Source: Sarcophilus harrisii (taxonomy: Eukaryota > Chordata > Mammalia > Dasyuromorphia > Dasyuridae). Taken from it: a DNA stretch of 64,000 nucleotides. Location of the stretch: positions 6,755,275 through 6,819,274 of the forward strand of contig NC_045432.1 of assembly GCF_902635505.1 (NCBI RefSeq), written 5' to 3'. The notes under the pieces were generated by a model. It was not told the origin of the DNA, did no database searches, and saw nothing but the letters and a program-made list of their open reading frames with translations. Made by a program: the position numbers and the translations under genes. This document shows positions 22,601-28,960 of the stretch, piece after piece; position 1 is the stretch's first letter, and every line of letters starts with the position of its first letter.

Positions 22601-24147
22601 GACAAGGGCCACCAGGCCCCAGAGCAGCAAGGAAGGCGGGAAGTTGCTCTCTTCTAGGGGAGCTTCTTTTGCCCTCCAAAACCTTCCTGGAGACGGAGGC
22701 CTTTTGAAAGAATTGCTTTTAAATCTAAATGAATTGGGTTTAAAAAATCCTGGGCCTATCACCGGAGCGAAAACGGGCAATTTTGATTAAGTGAAACGTC
22801 AACGTTTCTGCATAAACTCGAGGTGGGTAGAAAGCCCGATTCTCATCCAGCCTCCGACATTTAGCTCTGTGACCCTGGGCAGGTTGATTAACCTCCCCCT
22901 CAGCCTCCTCACCTTCCTCCCCTGAAAGTGGGGATAAATAAGCAGGGTTCTTGGGAGGCCACATGAGATAAAAAGGCTTAAGATGCCTTTATCAGGAGGT
23001 AGATAGCTCTCTGTTTCCTCCTGACAAGGAAGTCTTTGCAAATCGTTGACAGATTAAATAAAGTGTTCTCCTGGTCCTCCTCACTCTGCCTCAGTTTTCT
23101 AATCACCAGACTATATTCCACCATTCATTTAGCCATTCATCAGTGAAGAGAGCTGCCATAAAGAGACCTGTGCCCGTGTGGCTTTTCCGGCCTTCCCTGC
23201 TGTCTTTGAGCTATAAGCCTAATAGTAGTATCGCCAAGGCAAAGGTTATGGTTTAGTGACTTTGGGCCATAGTTCCAAGTTGCTCGTCAGAACGCTGGAC
23301 CAGTATGGGCCTAATCTCTATAAATGGGGGGGACCTCCTACTCCGGCCCCACTCCTATATATACTTGTGTACCTTCCCTCCCAGAGATTACTCTCACTCA
23401 TACCCGCCCCCATACACACACCCCTCACACGGCGGTGATCAAGCAACCATTGATGTGTCTACATTAAGGTAAAGTCCTTGGGGTTGGGATGGATGTGGTT
23501 TTGGTCAAAAATATTCCTAGTTCTGTAGAGTAAAGCAGACACTGGGAGTGGGCTAGGAAAGGTCAGTGTATGTTAGAGCTCCCCTTCTCTGCCCGTTATC
23601 CCCCTCCCAGATGGGGACTGGGTCTGTGTTGTCCCTGAGCCTTTAGAGTTCACACAGCCACAGGGCAACTTTCCTTTACTGAACCTGAGCGTTTTCTCCG
23701 CTCCTGTTCCTCCAATTCCAGGCCCAGCACTTTGGAACAGAGGGTGGGTGCTGCTTGCCGGAGAGGCTAAAGGTTGGGCTTCCTGAGGATCAGTGGATGC
23801 TGAGTGCGGGAGGGGGGGGGGGGGGGCCTTAAGAGCCCCTTCCCTGCCCCTCATCCTGCCCTATGCCCTTGCTCATTGGTAGCACTTTGATTCTCAGCAG
23901 GCTTGGCCCCATCTCATTCCCCCCAAATGAGATGAAATTTGGCTCGGGCTGCTTCTTGTTGTTAGTGAACCCGTCTTCTCTCTTTCCTCTTGAAGTGTTT
24001 ACCAAGAACTTATGCAATCAGATGTCGGCCATCAGCGGCCCTCTCATGCAGTGGCTGGAGGACAGACGGGATTATAATCGCAAGCTGCTGCTCCAGTTGG
24101 AGCTCGAGAAGGTGGCCTTGCAGGAGGAGCTCGACAGCCTGGATTAA
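1918..24147 (+). CDS. BRCC3: BRCC3 (BRCC36), K63-specific JAMM deubiquitinase; 5' exon outside the window
   Basis: BRCC36 is the zinc metalloprotease (JAMM/MPN+ family) that cleaves K63-linked ubiquitin in the nuclear BRCA1-A complex and the cytosolic BRISC complex, as a partner of ABRAXAS1 or ABRAXAS2. Seven exons (1918-2037, 12074-12161, 13516-13604, 14358-14413, 19117-19248, 21386-21429, 23996-24147) join in phase to 226 codons plus TAA. The JAMM core reads HSHPHITVWPSHVD, giving the two zinc-binding His and the Asp; the catalytic Glu of the family lies in exon 1, outside the window. MPN residues are nearly identical to human BRCC36, whereas the C-terminal coiled-coil (QWLEDRRDYNRKLLLQLELE) has diverged. 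The 25-residue segment present in the long human isoform was not found, and the exon 14358/19117 junction is in frame without it. With an exon 1 of about 40 codons the protein would be about 265 residues. Multi-exon structure excludes a retrocopy; a BRCC3 paralogue rather than the orthologue is possible. Confidence 0.93.
2470..2815. repeat. Older interspersed repeat split by the hAT insertion
   Basis: The sequence either side of the hAT copy (GACCTGGGGTATAT...CATTCAGTTA and GGGTCAC...AGTTTAAGAA) parallels the complete-looking copy at 61450-61695 in the same orientation. It looks like a non-autonomous DNA transposon with short ends related to CTTCTTAAACT/AGTTTAAGAAG. Superfamily not assigned. 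Confidence 0.6.
2585..2779. mobile_element. hAT-type non-autonomous DNA transposon (MITE), 195 bp
   Basis: Left end CAGCGGCCCTCAGAGT and right end AAAGTTTGAGAGCCACTG are imperfect inverted repeats. The element is flanked by a perfect 8-bp duplication CCATAGAG (2577-2584 and 2780-2787), the length hAT transposases make. It holds no coding capacity. It sits inside another repeat (2470-2815). Confidence 0.8.
3346..3518 (-). mobile_element. CORE-SINE (marsupial WSINE1/MAR1-like), minus orientation
   Basis: A poly-T run followed by the reverse complement of the SINE body: AACTTGCCCAGAGTC, AAGTGTCTGAGGC, CTCCTGACTCCAGA and the 5' end GGCCCAGTGGCCATCCAGCT. Head-to-tail layout and A-tail indicate minus-strand insertion. 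Family name is from memory. Confidence 0.75.
3525..3630 (-). mobile_element. Second partial CORE-SINE, minus orientation
   Basis: Poly-T (3525-3549), then GGCAATTAGGATTAAGTGAC, TTGCCCAGGATCACACA and AGTATTAAGTGTCTGAGG, the reverse complement of the SINE 3' half. It abuts the previous copy and lacks the 5' half. Confidence 0.7.
4094..4133. repeat. (ATTTT)n microsatellite
   Basis: About eight tandem ATTTT units inside the U12 intron. Confidence 0.9.
4780..5480 (-). mobile_element. L1 LINE 3' region, minus orientation
   Basis: Text such as TTTCATTTGTATTTCTCTAG, TTATAAATTTGAATCAGATT and GAGACCTTTGCTTCAAAGTT is the antisense of the mammalian L1 ORF2 3' portion. It is old and broken, with no open frame. 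Confidence 0.65.
5640..5850 (-). mobile_element. MAR1-like CORE-SINE, minus orientation
   Basis: Contains AGAGTGCTTTGCCATTTTCT, GAAACTGAGGCAAACAGG, CCAGGGTCACACAGCTGGGA and ends in CACTGCACCACCTAGCTGCC, the reverse complement of a tRNA-derived marsupial CORE-SINE with its 5' end at the right. Confidence 0.75.
6060..6440. repeat. AT-rich minisatellite, 33-bp period
   Basis: Tandem units of TATATATTTGTATATAAATA and flanking TA steps. The TTTG landmark recurs every 33 bases (for example 6247 and 6280). Because 33 is a multiple of 3, long Tyr/Ile-rich open frames arise that are not genes. Unit length varies at both ends. Confidence 0.9.
6690..6940 (-). mobile_element. L1 LINE 3' UTR fragment, minus orientation
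   Basis: Antisense of the marsupial L1 3' end, with degraded forms of the 'Gln/Trp-rich' 3' segment: AAAATTGCTGCTATACGTAT, CTCTTTGGGATAGAAGCCTA, TTCCAAATTGTTTTCC. It resembles 50160-50450. Confidence 0.6.
6940..7075. repeat. Old mammalian interspersed repeat, 5' part
   Basis: Contains AAGCACCTGTCCCATGCCC, TGCTAAGCTCTAAGGATACC and CTGGCCTCAAGGAGCTCATC, a common mammalian repeat start also seen near 16990, 48425 and 60565. Family not assigned. Confidence 0.5.
7620..7654. repeat. (TG)n microsatellite
   Basis: About 17 uninterrupted TG units. Confidence 0.95.
8460..9900 (-). mobile_element. Probable L1-derived stretch, minus orientation
   Basis: The left end (TTTAACATTTTCTCCAGTTA, CATTTCCACACAAGTCAAG) resembles the antisense 3' end of the local L1 family. 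The remainder is C/T-rich (TTTTTTCTGG, GCTGCTGCTGCTGCTGCC) and may be L1 body or 5' sequence. No open frame. Assignment beyond about 8740 is tentative. Confidence 0.4.
9920..11130. other. Intronic sequence with little recognisable content
   Basis: AT-rich intron DNA with no exon-like open frame. At about 10618-10665 there is a truncated start of the CTTCTTAAACTGGGG repeat seen whole at 61450-61695. Nothing else was recognised. Confidence 0.5.
11130..11300 (+). mobile_element. L1 LINE 3' UTR fragment, plus orientation
   Basis: Reads AGCAAAGAATTGAAAACAGA, GCCCATCAGTTGCAGAATGG, TTGAACAGATTG, a degraded version of the L1 3' segment at 59340-59420. Confidence 0.65.
12074..12161 (+). CDS. BRCC3: BRCC3 exon with the JAMM zinc-binding histidines
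   Basis: Encodes RLTELTGRPMRVVGWYHSHP and ITVWPSHV, phase 0 in and phase 1 out. The two JAMM histidines are in HSHPH; the Asp is completed in the next exon. The acceptor is the AC of the U12 intron; the donor is TTG|GTAAGT. Confidence 0.96.
12165..12235. repeat. MIR/L2-like 3' tail
   Basis: GCACGTAGTAGGTGCTTAAT followed by CAATGTTCATTGACTGATTG, the usual 3' end of old mammalian MIR/L2 copies. Confidence 0.6.
12430..12545. repeat. GA-rich polypurine tract
   Basis: Imperfect (GA)n/(GGA)n tract; the opposite strand gives Ser/Leu-rich spurious frames. Confidence 0.85.
12963..13210. repeat. Polypurine element, copy 1
   Basis: Starts ATGGCTTAGAACTATAGGCC, has a long GA/GGGA core, and ends ACACAGAGTGAGAACCCTTT. 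Copy 2 at 15265-15625 has the same start and end, so this is a repeated element and not a simple tract. Confidence 0.75.
13516..13604 (+). CDS. BRCC3: BRCC3 exon completing the JAMM motif
   Basis: Phase 1 in, phase 0 out. Completes the JAMM Asp (V|D) and continues IRTQAMYQMMDESFVGLIFS then CFIEDKNTK, with DES where human has DQG. Acceptor TTTGTAG, donor AAG|GTATGT. Confidence 0.96.
14358..14413 (+). CDS. BRCC3: BRCC3 exon TGRVLYTCFQSVQAQKGSE
   Basis: Fifty-six nt, phase 0 in and phase 2 out, matching human TGRVLYTCFQSIQAQKSSE. Acceptor TTCTGCAG, donor TGA|GTAAGT. The split codon GA|G joins directly to the exon at 19117. Confidence 0.96.
14745..14835 (+). mobile_element. Degraded tRNA-derived SINE, 5' part
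   Basis: GGCGGAGTGGTTAAGAACAG, GGAGTCTTAGATCTGTG, ATGTGACCCTGG match the 5' half and core of MIR/CORE-SINEs in plus orientation. Confidence 0.55.
15265..15625. repeat. Polypurine element, copy 2
   Basis: Starts GTGGCTTACAACTATAGATC, has an approximately 300-bp GA-rich core, and ends ACACAGAGAATGAGAACC. Shared edges with 12963-13210 show common origin. The long Arg/Glu- and Ser/Leu-rich frames on the two strands reflect composition. Confidence 0.75.
16990..17965 (+). repeat. Old mammalian interspersed repeat (about 1 kb)
   Basis: Opens with TTTATTAAGCACCTGCTGTG and TGTCAGGCTCTGCTAAG and continues AAGGACTTCCTGTAGAAAGT, GAAAGGTAGGAAGGGGCCA, GGATGGCGGTGCCCTCAATA. The same family appears at 61975-62640. 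Family name not assigned; no coding capacity. Confidence 0.55.
19117..19248 (+). CDS. BRCC3: BRCC3 exon YERVDVPLHV...AYRKIHR
   Basis: Phase 2 in, phase 2 out. Encodes YERVDVPLHVLPQDTMGKAS and then IELPKILCQEEQDAYRKIH. The second half matches human BRCC36 closely, while the first half has many substitutions. Acceptor TTTTACAG, donor CAG|GTACTG. Confidence 0.95.
21225..21345 (+). mobile_element. MIR SINE
   Basis: CACTAGCTGTGGGACTTCTT, CTTAGTTTACTCATTTGTCA, ATGGGGATAGTGATAGCAGC: the MIR core and 3' half. Confidence 0.7.
21386..21429 (+). CDS. BRCC3: BRCC3 exon SLTHLDAVTKIHNGS
   Basis: Forty-four nt, phase 2 in and phase 1 out; matches human SLTHLDSVTKIHNGS. Acceptor TCCTTCAG, donor CAG|GTAAGG. 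Confidence 0.96.
22395..22560. repeat. G/T-rich low-complexity tract
   Basis: Degenerate (TGGGGG/TATG)n sequence with several G-runs; it gives spurious frames on both strands. Confidence 0.8.
22840..22965 (+). mobile_element. MIR SINE
   Basis: TTTAGCTCTGTGACCCTGGG and TGAAAGTGGGGATAAATAAG mark a degraded MIR. Confidence 0.6.
23996..24147 (+). CDS. BRCC3: BRCC3 last coding exon
   Basis: Phase 1 in, ends TAA at 24145-24147. Encodes VFTKNLCNQMSAISGPLMQW then a Leu/Glu-rich coiled coil ending EELDSLD. The coiled-coil region contacts the Abraxas partner in the family. It differs from human after QWLEDR far more than the catalytic part does, but length is kept. Acceptor CCTCTTGAAG. Confidence 0.95.
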
Positions 24148-24165
24148 AGCCAATGGTGGATTCTC

Positions 24166-24171
24166 AATAAA
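24166..24171 (+). terminator. Poly(A) signal AATAAA of BRCC3
   Basis: AATAAA lies 19 nt after the stop codon, with T/G-rich sequence following. If used, the 3' UTR is only about 40 nt. Longer forms using distal signals cannot be excluded. Confidence 0.65.
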
Positions 24172-24669
24172 TAGTGTATCTGCTTCATGACAAATGGTGT
24201 AAGGAGAGATTGCCTTTGAGCCCCGGCCATAGGCCGGCCCTGTTGGGCTAGAGCCCTAGCTTCTCTAGTTTAGGCAATGATGGGAACTCAGCTTGGAGAT
24301 GGGAGGGAAGGTGCATGCAGGCAAGTCCTGCACCCACGGGGTGAGAGTGCTGAGCGTCACCCACAGGCCCCATAGCCTGTGCCCTGCCGCAACCAGAATA
24401 GGCGGAAACGGCCATGGCTGCAGGCCAGACGTTGGGAACATTGGTTTTAGTGTGTCAGCCGGGTGTCATTTAGCTCATTACTGAGAAGTAATGTTTCAAC
24501 ATATCTCGGTTCCTGACATCCCCACTGTCCTAACCCAGGGCTCACCCTGCTATCCGGCAGTCTTTTAACAGATGAATTCTAACTAAGTTTGGCCATATTA
24601 AGAAAATCCTGTGTTTGGTCGGGGCAGCCAGGGGTGAAGTGGAAAGAGTGCAGGGAGCTGGGGCTGCGG

Positions 24670-24870
24670 CCTCACTCACATTTCTGCCTCAGAGTGTGTG
24701 ACCTTGGGCAAGTCACATTGGCCTTGTTTGCCTCAGTTTCCTCATCCCTCAGACGAGGATGCCCTACCTCCCAGAGTTGAGGATCACACCGGCTAATGAT
24801 GGGCTAGTGCTTAGCACAGTGCCTGGCACCGAGGCATGCTGTAGAACCGTTAGCTCCCCGATTGCATTAA
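24670..24870 (+). mobile_element. MIR SINE
   Basis: GTGTGTGACCTTGGGCAAGT, TTTGCCTCAGTTTCCTCATC, AGTGCTTAGCACAGTGCCTG: a fairly complete MIR in plus orientation. Confidence 0.8.
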
Positions 24871-25258
24871 GTTCTGACTTCAAATCCAGAGCTTTTCCTA
24901 CAACACCAGCCTCTGGTGCCAGTCCTCCCAACTGCACTGGTCCCATAAAGACTTGTGCCGTCCCCACACAGATCTGGGAGGTCCTGGTTGAGTGATTAAT
25001 GGGGAACCCAGACTAGGAAAGGATAGCTGAGTTGTCACCCACATCTCCACAAAGGTCTCTGAAACACAGCCTAGAACGAGTCGTGCTCGGCAAAGCCAAG
25101 CAAAGCAATCCCAGTTGTTTTCCCAGTCTGGGTCCTCATGGGGAGACAGAAGCTTGCTGCCCTGGGAATGGGGCCAGGGCAGAAAGGCCTCACGGGATTG
25201 AAAGGGCGCCTAGACTTGCATGAAGGGGCTGTCAGAGAGCCAGGGTCAGTTGAGGAGG

Positions 25259-25263
<5 letters not shown>

Positions 25264-25298
<35 letters not shown>
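25264..25298. repeat. (TG)n microsatellite
   Basis: About 17 TG units after a TATATATG lead. Confidence 0.95.
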
Positions 25299-25299
<1 letters not shown>

Positions 25300-25949
25300 C
25301 TGTGTTGAATAAGGGGCTCCCATCTTGAGCCTGCAGCAGAATAATGAAGGCCAGAAGCCCCAACCAAAGGGAGCCTGGAGTTCTGTGCCTCTGAAGCAGC
25401 CTAGCTTTCTGGCTGATGGTAACTGGCACTGGCAGTTCTATTAGGATTCTGAGCAGGAGAGGCCCCCAGCTGTGCTGTTCACATCCAGACTCGGGGCAGG
25501 AACATAGAGCTCAGCCCTGAATCCAACCGCTTTGGGAGCACGGGGCCCTTGTGAGTGCCCGGGCCAAGCTGTCCCTGGGGCCCCGGACTAACCCGACAAT
25601 CAGTAGCCCAGGAGAGCACAATAGGAGCCAAGGGCACCCAGCTCAGCCCTACCAGAAAGAGGGGGGTCAGGAAGTGGGCTGCAGGAGCTAGCAGACTCCA
25701 CTACTCCATCCAGCTGCCCAGGGTTTCAGGAGAAAGGAAGAAAAGCTAGAGATGGGGTGCTGGGGAAGGTAAAGAGAGGAGGGGGAGGAAAAAGGAGGAC
25801 GGCCTATTATGCCAAGCATGGAATTCCAGGGCCAAGCACAAAGGGAATTAAGAGAAGGAAAAGTCTGAGAATGGGATAGAGGGAAATACACAGCACTGAA
25901 AGTCTGGGATGAACTGGAAAAAGATAGGATTAGAAAGGAGAACCCAACT

Positions 25950-26085
25950 TTTTTTTGGGGGGCAGGGCAATTGGGACTAAGTGACTTGCCCGGGATCACA
26001 CAGCGAGGCAGTGTGAAGTGTCTGAGGCCTGATTGGGACTCTAGGGCCCACACTCTATCTGCTGCACCATCCAGCCCCCACCCCC
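25950..26085 (-). mobile_element. CORE-SINE (WSINE1-like), minus orientation
   Basis: TTTTTTTTGGGGGGCAGGGC, TTGGGACTAAGTGACTTGCC, GATCACACAGCGAGGCAGTG and CTGCTGCACCATCCAGCC: a nearly complete reverse-complement copy. Confidence 0.8.
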
Positions 26086-27579
26086 CTCACCCAACATTTT
26101 GTTTTTAAGAAACACAAAGTGTAAAGAGTTGCACGGAATTCAAATGAGGGGCAGCTGTGCAACCCACTAGGCTTCAGCTGAAGTGAACCCTGAAGTAGGA
26201 GTGCTCGTGAATTCATTGACCAACATCGTGACCTACCTGTGACCAATGTCAAACGCTTCAGAAGGGGCAAAGGGGGATGGGAGGCCTGCAGTGGGCCCCG
26301 GGATGTTGGGCAACCTTGGAGAAAGCAGTCTTAGCTGAGCTAGAGAGAAAGACCAAGTGCCTGGGCAGTTAGAGATCACTGAGGCAGTAGTTTGGAAGCG
26401 AAAAGAGGTTGGGGGGCTGTAGCTTGAAGGGGAACAGGATCCAAGGCACCTTAGAAGCTTCCTCAGATCACCCAAATGTTTGAAGCCAGAAGGGAGTGGT
26501 CAGTGGAGAAAATTGGGTGGGGGGACATAGAGAGCAGTGGCAGGGAGGGCTGCCACTCCTGATAACGAACAGAAGGAAGAAGACAAGGGAAACGCTGCTG
26601 GAGAAAGAGGGGACACCTGGGAAATTTGCTGGATTTGCTGGGTGATGTACTAGGTGTGCACAGGCGGCTGCTCCCTCTACTGGGGATTCTAGGCAGGGAA
26701 TGCTGGGAAATTCAGCAAGTGGGTGAAGGACGGCATCTCTACATGATGGAGATGGGCCTGAGGATGTCCCATGTCAGGTGTGCTAAGTGGGCACATCTGT
26801 CTGGTCTCTGCTCTCAAGTAAGGCCGGGCCAACTCCTAAGGGCCTTCCTCTCTCACTTGGATGCCAGCAAGGGTCAAGGAAACCTGGCCCATTTCTCCCA
26901 AAGGAGGTGGGAGGGGGTGGGGCCGGCTCAGGAAACTTCCCCATCCTAGGAGCAGGCCAGGCTAGGCAGGATCGGACCTCCATGCTCCAGGGGAGGTTCC
27001 AAAGGTAATTTGGAGGAAGGGGGTGGGAAGATGCGCGCCCCCTTCTGGATCCAGACCCATGGATCATTCTGAACCCTCCACAGTCGGGACTTCCAAGTTG
27101 GTCCACTGGGGACCACATAAAGAGGCCCGATGCCTTCCATTTGTTTGTCTTTGTGGCTACTTGTTGGCCCTGGGCTGCAGATGCACACACCCCGCCCCTC
27201 CCTGGGCGTCTGGGCCGGCACCTTGTCACAGTTGGCCTTCACCCACCTTCTGCACTACCCCTCCCAGACAGTGGCGGCAAAGCCACCGGGGAATCCACGG
27301 TGGGCTCGGAGTCGGGAAAGGCAAGGGTCAAAGTCAGCCTCCGACACTTCCCAGCTGGGGGGCATCCTGGGCCACTTTCCCTGCCTCAGTTTTCTCACCC
27401 GTGAAATGGGGTTAGTGACACCATCTCCCTCCCAGGGTAGGTAGAAAGCTCCAATCAGATACGTTTGGCACCCTTTGTTTCCTGACTATCTCGGGCTTCT
27501 CTTTCCTAGGAGCTATCCCTCGTAACAATTAAAAAAAAAAAAAAAAAAAAAAAAGGAGAGCCAGGAAAGCACTTCAGCA

Positions 27580-28960
27580 AAAGTAACCCACGCGTGTCTG
27601 GCAGGAGCGGCAATATTCCGCCCCCACCGCCCCCACCCCCAATCCCAGCGGCGGAAAAGGTTGGGAGCGCAGCCAGCCGCTTGTTCATTTCGGGGTCTGC
27701 AATTCCACCTCGGAAACTGACCAACACTGCGGGCCGGACCGGGCCCGGCAGGGGCTGGCGGAGGGGTCGGCCGGAGAAAGGGTTCCTGAAAAGCTTCTTT
27801 GCCGGGCCTGCCCCATGCGCCCCCACCGCCCGGGATCGCTAACCCTTTAAGGGCGGCAGCCGGTTCCTCCCCTCCCCCCCCCCAGCACACCGCCCCCCCT
27901 TCCCCCTCGCTCGGAACGTTGAGGGCCGTCGAGGCGCGTTCGGGCTCCTGGGGCCGCTTGAGGCCCTCGACCAACCAGCGGCCGCGCCTCGACGGCCCCC
28001 AACGGCGGCCCCCGGCGTTCCAGGACGCGCAGCCAGCTGCTCGGCGGAGGCGGTGGTCGCCATCTTAGGGAGGTGGGCGCGCTCTAGCCAGCCGGGCGAT
28101 CGATCGGCCCCCAGGAGGCTCCCGGGCGCGAGACCGGCCGGCAGACCATCAGTCCATCTGTCCGTCCGCGCGACCGTCCGGCAGGGGCCCGTGGCGAGAG
28201 GGGGGCGGGGTCTGGCTGGCAGTGGCAGCGACGGCAGCGGCATCTTCCCGGCCCCGCCCCCGGCCTTGGTTCCCGGCTCCGCCCCTGGTCCCGCCCCTAG
28301 CCCCGGCCCCGGCCCGCCGCCCAGCGGGGGACACCCCGGGCGGGCGCCGGGCAGCAAGGCACCATGTCGGGCCAGTCTTTCACCGACCGGATCACGGCCG
28401 CGCAGCACAGCGTCACGGGCTCGGCCGTGGCCAAAGCCGTCTGCAAGGCGAGCACCCACGAAATGATGGGGCCCAAGCAGAAACACCTGGACTGTGAGTA
28501 GGGTCCCCTCCCCCTCCCCGCAGCCCCTACTCCCGCACCCCCCTCCCCCCTCCCGCCGCGACCCCCCGCGGGCGCTGTTCCCCGGTGCCGGGAGCGCTCT
28601 TGCTCCCCTCGGGCTCGGCCTCGCCCGTGCCGGCAGCATCGTGGGAGCAGCCGGGCTGCGGGCTGGGTGCGCGGGCCGGGCTCGGGCCGCCGCGCTCAGC
28701 CGGGCAGAGCCGGCCGAGCCGGCCCAGTGCGCCACTTGTTTGAATGTTCGGTGGGATGGGCCGGCCCCGGCACGCCCGGGGACCAGAGGATCGCGGGTCC
28801 GAGCTGGGCACGGGCTAGGGTTCCCCCCCCCCCCGGCCCCACTTATGGGACAGGGGAGGAAACTGAGGTCCGGGGGTGGGCACGCGGAGAGACCTCGAGG
28901 TGCCACCCTAGCTTCTGCCGGCTGCAGATGTAAGATTCCCCGGTGAGCCCCGAGAGCTAG
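27580..28960 (+). promoter_or_regulatory. CpG-island promoter of the CALM-like gene
   Basis: A dense CpG and GC stretch surrounds exon 1. GC-box-like CCCCGCCCC, CTCCGCCCC and CCCGCCCCT motifs cluster at about 28250-28310, 50-110 nt before the start codon. No TATA box was seen, as expected for a broad housekeeping-type promoter. The transcription start cannot be fixed from sequence. A 407-codon minus-strand open frame across the island is a composition artefact. Confidence 0.8.
28364..28493 (+). CDS. CALM-like exon 1: start codon and PI(4,5)P2 site
   Basis: Start GGCACCATGT gives [20 protein letters not shown] then [19 protein letters not shown] and KHLD(Y). It holds the amphipathic N-terminal helix and lysines 28, 38 and 40 plus His41 of the lipid site. 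Phase 1 out, donor ACT|GTGAGT. The start is fixed by exact family alignment. Confidence 0.96.

Larger units (their letters stand above)
24190..27580. other. Intergenic region between BRCC3 and the CALM-like gene
   Basis: Holds MIR copies (24670-24870; partial near 27330-27420), a (TG)n run, a minus-strand CORE-SINE, and an A-run at 27529-27554 just before the CpG island. No exon-like frames with splice sites were recognised. Confidence 0.6.
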
